Assembly: GCA_002279765.1 (NCBI GenBank)
Contig: NCCR01000018.1
Span: forward strand, 1-38,184
Source of the DNA: Verrucomicrobia bacterium 12-59-8
Lineage (GTDB): Bacteria > Verrucomicrobiota > Verrucomicrobiae > Verrucomicrobiales > Verrucomicrobiaceae
DNA length: 38,184 nt
Reading direction: 5' to 3'
In this document: in pieces, positions 1-7,795 of the stretch
Position numbering within the stretch: position 1 is the first letter of the stretch
How the letters are laid out: every line of letters starts with the position of its first letter
Translations under genes and position numbers: made by a program
The notes under the pieces: model-generated
The model's database searches: none
What the model was told of the DNA's origin: nothing
Seen by the model: only the letters and a program-made list of their open reading frames with translations

Positions 1-831
1 CAGCACGTTGACGCTGAGTGTCGCCGTCGCCGACTCCGCTGCGGCGCTGATGGTTTGGGTGCTGGCGCTGCTGCTGGGCGCTGCGTAGCTCACCGCAGCA
101 TCGCCGCTGGTGGAGGTGGTCACCGTCTTACTTGGCGTGCCGCTGCCGCCCAGGTTGCCACCACTGGCCTGAAATGTCACCACCACCCCTGCCCACGGCA
201 GCCCCGCGCGCGTGGCACGCACGACCAGCGGTCCAGAAGCGGCGGCTCCAGCAGTCACGGCCTGATTGTTTCCACTGAGCACCGTCAGCGTCAATGGCAG
301 GTTCGAGCTGCCGCTGCCATACCCGCCTTCACCCGGAGGCGGCAGCACGAAGCTGAAGAGCTGCTTGGCCTGCCCGATGTTGGCCGGCGCGTAATGATCC
401 GGCGTGGCGGTCGCACCCGCCCATGGAACGCCGTCCGCCAGTCCTGCGGCCGTGAGCCGGTCATAAAAGGGTGCCGCCAGGGCCTTCAACTGCCCCTGGG
501 TGGCGACGGCGAAGTCCTCCGTCTCCACAGCGGGGACCTGCCAACTGCTGATGAGTGCATTGATTTCATCCCCAGCGCCCCCGGGCAGCTCCGCATTGAG
601 TTCGTCGCAGGCGGCACGAGCGATGTTTTTGAGCTGGCCTTGGTTGATGACGGCATAGTCGTCCGCTGCGGTATCCGGGGCGATCACGCCACGCTCCGTC
701 CACCAGGAAGGTATTGCTGCTGCGGACTGTGCCACTGCAAGGCTGGTGTGGATGAAAAAGACGGCAACCAGCGCTGTGGCGACCGTTTTGACCATGGCAC
801 GCGGCCAGCGGGTGGTGAAGATCCAGTGCAT
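1..831 (-). CDS. Partial secreted protein with GQLK repeats and an Ig-like (Big_1-type) domain
   Basis: This frame is open from an ATG at 831 to the left edge (277 codons); the C-terminus lies outside the window. Residues 1-38 form a long signal peptide with a hydrophobic core around TALVAVFFIHTSLAVA. Three degenerate repeats follow: DDYAVINQGQLKNIA (residues 57-71), EDFAVATQGQLKALA (105-119) and DHYAPANIGQAKQLF (145-159). I associate this xGQLK repeat with exported Verrucomicrobiota proteins, from memory. A short Gly/Pro linker leads to residues 178-277, which resemble one invasin/intimin-type Ig-like domain (alternating strands, VVVTFQASGG, then GDAAVSYAAP). More such domains probably follow off the edge. 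It starts 27 bases after the stop of the 859-1959 gene, so the two are probably co-transcribed. A cell-surface or adhesive role is inferred. No Shine-Dalgarno is visible. Confidence 0.8.
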   Translation of the reverse strand, partial: MHWIFTTRWPRAMVKTVATALVAVFFIHTSLAVAQSAAAIPSWWTERGVIAPDTAADDYAVINQGQLKNIARAACDELNAELPGGAGDEINALISSWQVPAVETEDFAVATQGQLKALAAPFYDRLTAAGLADGVPWAGATATPDHYAPANIGQAKQLFSFVLPPPGEGGYGSGSSNLPLTLTVLSGNNQAVTAGAAASGPLVVRATRAGLPWAGVVVTFQASGGNLGGSGTPSKTVTTSTSGDAAVSYAAPSSSASTQTISAAAESATATLSVNVL

Positions 832-858
832 TTTAAAAAGCAGTTGAGGGTGGGGAGA

Positions 859-1959
859 TCAAGGCTGCACCCCGTTGGTGTACTGCCCCATGGAGAGATC
901 GCCGGCAGGCTTGACGCGCAGCACCCCCTTGATACCCACCGACCCGGCAAAACTGGCGGAGGTGGCCGTGAGCGTCGTGGTGCTGCGCACCATCGAGAGG
1001 CCACCGTCAGAACTCTCGCTGGAACTCAGGATCAGTTCAATCGGGTTCAGTTCGGCCTCCGCTTTGTACTCCTCCACGGAGTTGGCACTGCCAGGCTCGC
1101 CAGTACCTTCGTAATTCGTACCTTGGTTGCTCCAGAGTTCGATCTTTTGTTTCCCCACCTTCGACCCGTAGCTTTGATAAGGACCCACCATCTCTGGGCT
1201 GGTATAGCTTTGTTCCAAGCTCGAATGCGTCAGCAGCGCCCGGTTGGTGCCCTGACTGTCGGTGGCACCTGATGTAGGATTGCTCCATTCCCAGGTGGTG
1301 TTGGAACGAGTCCCGGTGAACCGTACCTCAGGCGCGCCATAGCTGGTGTGAGGCACCGATTCATAGTAGGGTGCCTGCCACTCCTCGTAGGGTTCATAAT
1401 GTCCGCCGTTGGACACCCAGACGCTGCTGGTTTCATCCTGAGTGCCCACGTACTCCCATTGCCAGTCATCCATCCACGTCCCGGGATTGATGATGTTGCC
1501 AGTTTCATCCACCTCGTCGGGCGTCATGTAGCCGTGGTTCACCCAGTCATAGACTTCCACCCAGGTGCTCTGAATGTCGTAGTAGCCGTCCTCCACCCAC
1601 TGGGACGAGGTCACGTAGCTGCTGTCGTGATAGACTTCTTCGTAGTAGGTCTGGGCGTCTTGGAAAACATCCATTTTAAACCCCTTCGCGGTGCTGTCCT
1701 CCATCAGTCGGCCAATCCACACCGGGCCGCTGAAATCCGTGTCTCCGGCGATGGTGAGCCCGGCATTGGCGGTTACATGTGTGGTGAAGGTCTGCTCGGC
1801 CTGCAAAGCAGGCACCACCCATCCAAGCAATGGTATAGCAAGGTAAAACAACCACCTCGAACGGTGCCTTGTACGTACGTCAAGAGCGCTGCCGCCACTT
1901 GAGAACGCATGGATTCTACCGAGTTGTTCCGCTATGGGTGAATAAGAATGTTTATTCAT
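859..1959 (-). CDS. Exported Tyr/Trp-rich protein of unknown function
   Basis: A 366-residue protein counted from ATG at 1959; a TTG at 1992 is in frame but adds only a polar N-terminus. A hydrophobic stretch near residues 37-55 (YLAIPLLGWVVPALQA) after several arginines is a Sec signal, so the mature protein starts near EQTFTT. Residues roughly 95-210 are exceptionally rich in Trp, Tyr, Glu and Asp and contain loose repeats such as WVEDGYYD, WVEVYDWVNHGYM, WMDDWQWEYVGTQ and VWVSNGGHYEPY. The C-terminal third is Ser/Thr-rich and ends with a TSASFAGSVGIKGVLRVKPAG segment, typical of beta-rich surface proteins. I do not recognise a family. It sits 27 bases before the GQLK/Ig-like gene and downstream of the exosortase cluster, but carries no PEP-CTERM signal itself. 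An aromatic-repeat surface or carbohydrate-contact role would be a guess. Confidence 0.75.
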   Translation of the reverse strand: MNKHSYSPIAEQLGRIHAFSSGGSALDVRTRHRSRWLFYLAIPLLGWVVPALQAEQTFTTHVTANAGLTIAGDTDFSGPVWIGRLMEDSTAKGFKMDVFQDAQTYYEEVYHDSSYVTSSQWVEDGYYDIQSTWVEVYDWVNHGYMTPDEVDETGNIINPGTWMDDWQWEYVGTQDETSSVWVSNGGHYEPYEEWQAPYYESVPHTSYGAPEVRFTGTRSNTTWEWSNPTSGATDSQGTNRALLTHSSLEQSYTSPEMVGPYQSYGSKVGKQKIELWSNQGTNYEGTGEPGSANSVEEYKAEAELNPIELILSSSESSDGGLSMVRSTTTLTATSASFAGSVGIKGVLRVKPAGDLSMGQYTNGVQP

Positions 1960-2124
1960 GGTATTTGAGTTTGGTGTTGCCCATATAACCAAAAAACCCC
2001 AAACTAATTCTCTAAGAATGCGATTTAGATGTATCCCAGAGCTGGCTTTAGCCTGCGAAAATGAACGCTAGCATCACTTTGGAAAGCGCATGACGAGACC
2101 ATTGTGTGGTCAAAACGGGGCCAT

Positions 2125-2151
2125 GCTTTCCGCCAGAAAGCGTCTTTTTTT
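2125..2151 (+). terminator. Possible intrinsic terminator or hairpin, plus orientation
   Basis: Read on the plus strand, GCTTTC (2125-2130) pairs with GAAAGC (2136-2141) around a 5-base loop and is followed by GTC and seven Ts (2145-2151). No plus-strand gene ends here. It may stop antisense transcription or simply be a structured spacer. A competing pairing exists between 2081-2092 and 2122-2131, enclosing a perfect gacca/tggtc hairpin (2097-2111). The 291-base spacer 1960-2250 otherwise shows nothing convincing. Confidence 0.3.
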
Positions 2152-2250
2152 CCCGCAGCTTTTCTCTACAAACCTGCAGAATTCGGAAATGATTTGTCAG
2201 TCTATTGCGCAAGCCGCTCAACTGAATGCCTGTCCTTCGGCCATACTCCC

Positions 2251-3729
2251 TTATCGAACAGTTGGCACCGTTCCAGTCGTAGCTGCCATATGCACGAGGG
2301 AGGCTGAGCGGTGTTTCGCCGCCAGATCGTTCATTTCGAGATGCTCATAGAGATCCGCCAGCATGACGTGGGAGGAGCTTTTGTCACGGGCATTGGGCAG
2401 GGCGCGTTCGATGTCGAGCACGGCTTTCTTGAACTGACCCATTTTGGCGTACACATGGCCGCGGGTGTCTAGGAAGAAGGAATTGTCCGGTTCTTGCTGA
2501 ACCAGTTCATTGATGAGAGCGAGGGCTTTTTCCAGTTCGGCGCGGTCAGTGGAAACTGAGGCGATGGCCATGGCCAGGTTGTTGCCGATCACCTTGAAAC
2601 CAGGATTGAGTGAGCTGGCGAGTTCAAAATGCGATTTCGCGGACTCGCGGTTGCCCTGCTTCCAGTCCTGCACTCCCAGGTAGTAATGCAGAAATGACGT
2701 GGCGATGCCGCCGTTGCCCAGGATGCGCTCCACATAGCGCTGACGATCTGTGGCGGCGCTGGTGAGTTCCTCGCAGTCACCAAGGAATGCCATGATGAGA
2801 TCCTGGCTTTCCGGGCTGACCTGGATGCCCTGCTCCAGCAGTTTCAGTACTTCCATGCGGTCATAGGACGGCTGTTCTTTGAGGTGTCGGCTCCAGGAGA
2901 GGTAAATGCCGCCGATGATCTGGCGCTCCTCCCGGGTGGGTTGGCCCTGGATGGTGCCAAGCATCCACTGCACGGCCTCGTCAAACTTGCGCTGCAGACT
3001 CAGGCTGACGGCAATCGAAAAGCGTACTTCGGAGCCATTGGCCGTGACCGATTTCTGCATGCTGCGCAGGGCGCTTTCCGCCTGCTGCGCAAATTTGACT
3101 GCCGCATCATCCTGGCCGGAAAACTGCAGCGCCGTGGCTTTCATCAGCAGGAGGTCGGGCCGCTTTTCCAGCTTCATCTTGTCCAGATGCGCCAGCACCG
3201 TCTTCCACCGCCGCTGTCCGGCAGCAAAGCGTGCGGCGAGTTCTTGCGCGTCCTGGCTGGCGGGATCGCTGAGCAGGGCATGTTTGATGTGCTCCTGCGC
3301 CGCCGCGACATCCGGGGTCTTCTGCGCGAGGAGGATGGTCGCCTGGACGACATGGGCGGGAGCATAGCCGGGGCGGTCTTTGGGGGCGATGCGGGAAAGC
3401 AGACGCAGGGCGTCGCTCTCTCTTCCCATGCCGCGCAGCGCCTTGGCTTCGATCAGGATGGCCTTGGAATTCTGCACGCTATCGTGCATCAGCCGCATGG
3501 CTGCGAGGCGGGCTTCAACGAAATGCCCCTGGTCGAGCTGGCTCTGCGCCTGCCGCTCCAGGCGGTTCAAGTGCTCCCGGCTGGAATCGTCACGCGAATT
3601 AAACACCATGAAGGCGAGCAGGATCAGGGCAAAAAAGCCCGGCAATCCCAGCAGGCCGTCCACGGGCCTGCGTTCGTCCAGCATCGTGGTGAGGCGGAAA
3701 CGTGTTTCATGAATAAAGTGTTCGTTCAT
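2251..3729 (-). CDS. Membrane-anchored TPR protein beside the exosortase
   Basis: A 492-residue protein with one N-terminal membrane segment (residues about 25-43, LLGLPGFFALILLAFMVF) and a helical repeat region from about residue 50 to the end. Recognisable TPR units include EARLAAMRLMHDS, FDEAVQWMLGTI, RESAKSHFELASSLNPG and MGQFKKAVLDIERALPNA. The start ATG at 3729 overlaps the exosortase stop by four bases (ATGA), indicating translational coupling. TPR lipoproteins or anchored TPR proteins often accompany exosortase/EPS loci (the PrsT-type protein is an example), so a scaffold role in PEP-CTERM export or associated exopolysaccharide assembly is inferred. The repeats would face the periplasm if the N-terminus is cytoplasmic. 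The substrate is unknown. Confidence 0.85.
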   Translation of the reverse strand: MNEHFIHETRFRLTTMLDERRPVDGLLGLPGFFALILLAFMVFNSRDDSSREHLNRLERQAQSQLDQGHFVEARLAAMRLMHDSVQNSKAILIEAKALRGMGRESDALRLLSRIAPKDRPGYAPAHVVQATILLAQKTPDVAAAQEHIKHALLSDPASQDAQELAARFAAGQRRWKTVLAHLDKMKLEKRPDLLLMKATALQFSGQDDAAVKFAQQAESALRSMQKSVTANGSEVRFSIAVSLSLQRKFDEAVQWMLGTIQGQPTREERQIIGGIYLSWSRHLKEQPSYDRMEVLKLLEQGIQVSPESQDLIMAFLGDCEELTSAATDRQRYVERILGNGGIATSFLHYYLGVQDWKQGNRESAKSHFELASSLNPGFKVIGNNLAMAIASVSTDRAELEKALALINELVQQEPDNSFFLDTRGHVYAKMGQFKKAVLDIERALPNARDKSSSHVMLADLYEHLEMNDLAAKHRSASLVHMAATTGTVPTVR

Positions 3730-5303
3730 TCGCTTTCCTTTCCTGCTTGGGGGCGGTGGTTTACAAGAGCTTGGGACAGACGGTTGCGTGCTTCTGCGAG
3801 CAGCTCGGTCAGGGCGCTGTGGGCACGGCTGTCGTTTTCCGGTTCAACGGACATGATCTGCAGCACATAGGTGTTCGAGACCGGCCCCGGATTGGACCAG
3901 CGTGAGAGCAGCCGTTCAGACATGCGGTCCAGCGGCTTTTCACTCTCGAATGCCTGGGCGGTGCCATGCTCATCGAGCACGCTGAGCCAAAGCTGGGCGC
4001 TGGCCAGTTCGGTAGGCTGGTTCATTTCCAGAAAGCGCACCGTGTTTTGCGTGTCTCCAGGCAGTGCGCCGTCCACCTGTTTCTGAAACTGCCAGCCCTG
4101 GCCGGAATAGCACAGACGGGTGTCATGAAAGCCCAGGAAGGGGAAATTGACCGCCACAAAGGCTTCCTGCCCGCCTTTGCGGTAGAGCCACACTTGATTG
4201 CGCACGCCGAGATTGCCGATCATGGAATCTTCCACGGGTTTGTCTCCTTCGCGCACCCAGCCTGCCAGTTCTTCGGGCAGTTGGAATTCGTCCGCCTCGG
4301 TGAGCACATTCGCCGCGACGGGACCACCCGCAGGACGGCTGAGCGCCAGAAGCTCCGGGCCAAGAAGCAGCGTCATGCCAATGACCGCCACGCCGAAGCT
4401 CAGACCGCCGAGCAGCCGATTCGCGAGCGGTGGAGCTGCCGGACCGGCATGCATGTCGGTGCCCTCTTTGCCAGGGGAGCTGTTCAGGATAAAATGCCAG
4501 CCATGGTCGGCGCTCCCCACCAGCAGCAGGTCCAGCACAAAGAACACCACTCCTAATGCTTCATGCGCCATGCCTTGATCGAGCTCCAGCCTCCAGTAAT
4601 GCAGACTGCCGATCACCACGCAGATGCGCAGGACATTGGATGCCACTGAGATGAGTCCTGCTGACACAATCAGCAGCAGCGCATGAATCCAGGAGCGTTT
4701 GTTGAAACTGCTGATGATCACCGCCACGCAGATGGCCACCAGCATGGTGTTCGTACCGCTGCACGCATCATCCACAAAGAAGCGTTTCTCCGGGGTGGCG
4801 ACGATGGTTCCCTGCACGACGTGCAGCACTTGCATGGTGTCCAGCCAGCCCTGGCTGAGCCTGGCCGCGAGTCCGGCAAGCACCTGATGCACCTGCTGGT
4901 CCAGCATCATTGGCGGGGGAACGAAAAACAGGGCGAGCGCGGGCAGGGACCATGTAGGAGCCTCATGGTCTGCGGGTTTGCCCTTGGCTGCGGCTAGGGC
5001 TGCTGAACTCAGCACAAAAGCCAGACCTGCCAGGAAGGGGGAGATCAGGACAAACGCCATGAGCGCCAGCAGCAGATGGCATGCGCTGAGCCAGCTAAAG
5101 GCGGCAGAATGCTGCGGAAATGCGACGGCCCGGAACAAGCCGTCCCGTTTCGCCAGCCAGAACCACGCCACGAGAGGCAGCGGGAAGAAATGATAGGCTG
5201 GATGTCGCACCCAGATCTCTTGAAGGGCGAAAAACAGGCAGACCATGGATGCTGCGGACAGCAACCACAACGAACTGCTCTTGGATGGACTTCGGGTGTT
5301 CAA
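3726..5303 (-). CDS. Exosortase with fused C-terminal EpsI-like domain
   Basis: A polytopic inner-membrane transpeptidase predicted to cleave PEP-CTERM sorting signals. The N-terminal 270 residues are a string of membrane helices. They hold the exosortase triad: Cys181 in DDACSGTNTM, Arg226 in SNVLRICVV and His247 in AHEALGVV. After a Gly/Pro linker and another helix (about 298-322), residues 335-510 resemble the exosortase-associated EpsI family (DUF3485), with FHDTRLCYSGQGW (His393, Cys398, Trp404). In many bacteria EpsI is a separate gene, so this is a fusion. The start is probably TTG at 5303, because the first in-frame ATG (5246) would cut into the first helix. The preceding PEP-CTERM gene ends 33 bases upstream, and the TPR gene overlaps at the other end. 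The exosortase subtype cannot be assigned from sequence alone. Confidence 0.9.
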   Translation of the reverse strand: MNTRSPSKSSSLWLLSAASMVCLFFALQEIWVRHPAYHFFPLPLVAWFWLAKRDGLFRAVAFPQHSAAFSWLSACHLLLALMAFVLISPFLAGLAFVLSSAALAAAKGKPADHEAPTWSLPALALFFVPPPMMLDQQVHQVLAGLAARLSQGWLDTMQVLHVVQGTIVATPEKRFFVDDACSGTNTMLVAICVAVIISSFNKRSWIHALLLIVSAGLISVASNVLRICVVIGSLHYWRLELDQGMAHEALGVVFFVLDLLLVGSADHGWHFILNSSPGKEGTDMHAGPAAPPLANRLLGGLSFGVAVIGMTLLLGPELLALSRPAGGPVAANVLTEADEFQLPEELAGWVREGDKPVEDSMIGNLGVRNQVWLYRKGGQEAFVAVNFPFLGFHDTRLCYSGQGWQFQKQVDGALPGDTQNTVRFLEMNQPTELASAQLWLSVLDEHGTAQAFESEKPLDRMSERLLSRWSNPGPVSNTYVLQIMSVEPENDSRAHSALTELLAEARNRLSQALVNHRPQAGKESE

Positions 5304-5336
5304 GAGATCGGGCGGTGGGAGGTTGATGGATGATGA

Positions 5337-6074
5337 TCAGACCAGCGCGGCAACCGTGTTTTTCGTGCGGCGCTTGAAGGCAAAACCAGCCATCCCCAGG
5401 ACTCCGCCAAAGCCAAGCAGCATGGCTGGCGGCTCAGGAACCGGCGCAATGGGGGGGGCTGCTGTGTAAGTGTAGGTGACATGCAGATTACCCGTCGTGC
5501 TGCCAGTGATGCTGGTCAGCCAGGAAGTGGTGCTGCCTGAACCGGATGCGGTGGGAGTGGCACCAAAGGTGTTGGTCAGATAAAGCGGCACGGTCCCGGT
5601 GCCTTGAAACTGGGTGAAATTCGAGTCTGCGGAGGTGTAGCTGTTGGTATCGGTGAAGCCGGTGAATGCTACGCTGCCGTAGTTGTAGGTCTGACCGTTG
5701 GTCAGTGTCACCGTACCTCCCGCAGGAGTGATGGATTTGGATCTGGCCACTTCAGCGACCAGATCGCCGGTTGTGCCGATGGAAGGCACAAAGCCTTCCA
5801 CGGTGTTGGTGAAAGAGATTCTGCTGATGGTGACGGTTCCAGAGTTTTCATTGGTGATGGAGGCCGAGGAGATGCTGGAGTTGACAGTCCAGTCCAGCGT
5901 GACGCCTGTCAGCGTACCCAGAGCTGTGTTGAACTGGTTGAAGTAGAATTGGCTGCCACCCGTGATGGTACCAAAATCGACTGTTTGAGAGATGACATCA
6001 GCCCTGCAGGTGAGAGCCGTTGAGAATGCAAATGTGAGCGTGAGTAGTGTGGGGATTATTTTCATAACAGCCAT
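5337..6074 (-). CDS. PEP-CTERM sorting-domain protein
   Basis: A 245-residue exported protein and the probable local substrate of the adjacent exosortase. Residues 1-25 are a Sec signal (MKIIPTLLTLTFAFSTALTC counted from the second ATG, 6065; the first is at 6074 and either could be used). The body is Thr/Ser/Asn/Gly-rich with a beta-strand character and no recognised fold. The C-terminus has the full tripartite sorting signal: VPEPPAM (from residue 212), a hydrophobic helix LLGFGGVLGMAGFAF, then the basic FKRRTK. It is the first gene of the five-gene minus-strand series running to the left edge, 33 bases before the exosortase. After sorting it would be expected in the outer envelope or extracellular matrix; its own function is unknown. 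Confidence 0.9.
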   Translation of the reverse strand: MAVMKIIPTLLTLTFAFSTALTCRADVISQTVDFGTITGGSQFYFNQFNTALGTLTGVTLDWTVNSSISSASITNENSGTVTISRISFTNTVEGFVPSIGTTGDLVAEVARSKSITPAGGTVTLTNGQTYNYGSVAFTGFTDTNSYTSADSNFTQFQGTGTVPLYLTNTFGATPTASGSGSTTSWLTSITGSTTGNLHVTYTYTAAPPIAPVPEPPAMLLGFGGVLGMAGFAFKRRTKNTVAALV

Positions 6075-6467
6075 ACAATCGACAAAAAGAAGAAAGAAAC
6101 AAACGCCTAATGGTAAGTGAATCCTTAGGGGTAGATTCGAGGCCGCTGTTTGGTTTCAGGGGCAAAGCTGCCTCCCGTACAGCAGACTTGAGGTGCCATT
6201 TTACCCAGTGAATGGCGCTTTTTCACACGCCTCAATTTCATCTGGGCGGAAGCCTTTTTCAACTTGGCCGGAGGTCAGAAGTAGTGCCAAAATCCTGTGC
6301 TGTAACTTTAATGGAAGATAAAGACAATAGGAAGTAATGGCTCGATGCTTTGATTGGATTGAAGCGATAAACACCAGTTTTTTGGTGCCAAATCGTGATG
6401 GCTTGCTTCAATCCCGAAGCTTCGTCGTTTTTGAATCCTTTCGGATAGCCGCACGGGGGCTGAAATT
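6075..6467. other. Spacer without a gene between the LuxR-type regulator and the PEP-CTERM gene
   Basis: All short open frames here lack protein character. The stretch is AT-richer than its surroundings. It must hold the promoter of the PEP-CTERM/exosortase series and the 3' end of the regulator transcript; a convincing -35/-10 pair could not be picked by eye. A perfect 12-base palindrome ctgaaatttcag (6460-6471) overlaps the regulator's stop codon. The nested inverted repeat at 6356-6414 is listed separately. Confidence 0.6.
6356..6414. repeat. Nested inverted repeat (structured RNA or terminator-like element)
   Basis: The outer arms ggattgaagc (6356-6365) and gcttcaatcc (6405-6414) are perfect 10-base complements. 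Inside them, cgat (6365-6368) can pair with atcg (6392-6395), and cacca (6372-6376) with tggtg (6383-6387) around a gttttt loop. On the minus strand the inner hairpin is followed by TTTATCG. The whole can fold as one long stem about 55-110 bases downstream of the regulator's stop, so it may be its transcript end or a small structured RNA. A perfect palindrome cgaagcttcg follows directly (6415-6424). Confidence 0.4.
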
Positions 6468-7106
6468 TCAGATCCAGATCCGTACCGCTTCCAGAATGCT
6501 GGACACGCCCAGTTTGCCGAGCGCATTGCGTTTGTGGCTCGAAATCGTTTTCATGCTGAGCCCCAGCCGGTTAGCCACCTGACTCGGCCGTAATCCTGAT
6601 ACGAGCAGATCCAGCACCTCCTCCTCTCTCATTGAGAGGGCATATTGAGAACCGTCCTCTTCTTCAGCCGGGCCACCAGAGGGCGCAATGGATCTGGCCA
6701 GGACCGAGGCGAGTTCGCTCGACATGTAGGGCATACCTTCCAGCGCGGCATGCAGGGCGCGTTTCAATTCTTCGACGGATTCGTTGCAGCCCAGGCAAAC
6801 CGTGGCACCGGCCTGCATCGCCGTGCGGGTCGTCACAGGAGCAGGCGGGCCGCAAATCAGCATGACATGCTTTCCGCCGACGACCGCAATCACGGCTTTC
6901 AAGGTTTCCAGCCCATGCTCCATGTCACGCGGATGAAACTCCATCATCAGCATATCCACCGCGCCCGCGTGTGCGGCCAGCCGCACTTCTTCCACACTGG
7001 AGGCTTCGCAGGTTTTGCAGCCTGGCAGAATTTTCTTGAGCAGTAGTTTCCAGCCCGAGCGGGTGAATTCGCTCGGGTGAAACAGCACACAGTTAGGCAT
7101 GTTCAT
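6468..7106 (-). CDS. LuxR/RcsB-type regulator with a degenerate (pseudo-)receiver domain
   Basis: 212 residues. Residues 155-212 are a typical LuxR (GerE) helix-turn-helix: LSMREEEVLDLLVSGLRPSQ, then VANRLGLSMKTISSHKRN, closest in style to RcsB/FimZ. The N-terminal 125 residues align by pattern with a receiver domain, but every catalytic position is altered. The acidic pair after strand 1 is replaced (CVLFHPSEF). The phospho-acceptor Asp is Glu56 in DMLMMEFHPRD. The Ser/Thr after strand 4 is Cys (VMLICGPP). The Lys after strand 5 is missing (GATVCLGCNES). Aspartyl phosphorylation is therefore unlikely; the domain may signal by ligand or partner binding, or be constitutively active. It lies upstream of the PEP-CTERM/exosortase genes on the same strand, 393 bases away, so it could control them; this is inference. 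There is no adjacent kinase. Confidence 0.85.
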   Translation of the reverse strand: MNMPNCVLFHPSEFTRSGWKLLLKKILPGCKTCEASSVEEVRLAAHAGAVDMLMMEFHPRDMEHGLETLKAVIAVVGGKHVMLICGPPAPVTTRTAMQAGATVCLGCNESVEELKRALHAALEGMPYMSSELASVLARSIAPSGGPAEEEDGSQYALSMREEEVLDLLVSGLRPSQVANRLGLSMKTISSHKRNALGKLGVSSILEAVRIWI

Positions 7107-7467
7107 GAGGGGTAGGACGGGTCATCTGCTTTCACACGCGACTTTGACTGAGGGGCTGTTCGGGCAGTAAATGGGCGGGCAAGTATTCCTTGGCACAGGC
7201 AGCCGGGGCGAATGTTTGTCAGGGGAGCCAGGTATGAAAAATTACTTTTTCGTATTCAGTAAGCAGAGGGATTGAGAGGGTGATGCTTGAGGCGCTCCGG
7301 TTTTGTTAAGGTTGGTTAGAATGTCTTCACTGGCGTTCTCATGCAGTCAGTCGAACGCAAGCCGGGTGCTAGGCATTGAATACAAGGAAAGCAGCACCGC
7401 CGTACATTATCGACCCTCACCAGCGGGGATCACTAAAGCCCCTACTCGGAATGGGCTAAGCCGGGGC
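7107..7467. other. Spacer without a recognisable gene
   Basis: No open frame here has protein-like composition; a 61-codon plus-strand frame (7303-7488) reads as low-complexity shadow and overlaps the RND remnant. The right end carries a small perfect hairpin, taagc-cggg-gctta (about 7457-7470), at the stop of the RND remnant. The region probably includes both the promoter of the regulator at 6468-7106 and material left from erosion of the efflux permease gene. No terminator with a T-tract or inserted element is visible. Confidence 0.5.
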
Positions 7468-7795
7468 TTATGCCAGCCATGCAGGTAATCTGACCCTGCG
7501 CCAGGGCGGCAGACGGTTCTTCACTTGGTTCACGCGGTTCAGCACGTTCACCGTCCCCTCCTTCGGATCCGTCCCCCGTTGATCGACTGATCCAGTGGGA
7601 TCAGCACCGACTCCTCCAGCACCTTCGCACTCGCCAGGGTAGGTGATGCTCATCATCACAGTCACAGGCACCACGTTGGGCAACTGTGAGATGGGCAGCC
7701 TCACGATCGGAAGCCCGCTCAAAAACACAATGATCAACGAAATTACAATGGCCAGGGCAGGCCGCTGTAAAACCTTCGAAAACCTGGAGGTTGGT
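7468..7795 (-). pseudogene. Decayed remnant of an RND (AcrB/MexB-family) efflux permease
   Basis: Directly after the adaptor gene's TAA, an in-frame segment reads FSKVLQRPALAIVISLIIVF followed by LSGLPIVRLPISQLPNVVPV and MMSITYPG, the classic N-terminus of an RND inner-membrane pump (first membrane helix, then the LPxxQxPxxxPxxV strand). Where ATG is expected the codon is AGG. After YPG the frame breaks: the next frame reads ASAKVLEESVLIPLDQSING, as in intact pumps, consistent with loss of about two bases. The original frame then resumes with GTDPKEGTVNVLNRVNQVKN and RLPP, with roughly 25 expected residues missing between these blocks, and ends at TAA (7468). Over 900 residues of a normal pump (about 1050) are absent. 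It has a lost start, a frameshift, an internal deletion and a truncation, so it is non-functional. Confidence 0.85.

Noticed and set aside
55..1272. Long plus-strand open frame of 405 codons
   Set aside because: It is antisense to two minus-strand genes with signal peptides and recognisable repeats (1-831 and 859-1959), and its own translation is Arg/His/Gly-rich without any domain.
2884..3870. Plus-strand open frame of 328 codons
   Set aside because: Antisense to the TPR and exosortase genes; the reading is a GC-rich shadow with no motif.
7303..7488. 61-codon plus-strand frame
   Set aside because: No protein character, overlaps the RND remnant, and has no start signal.
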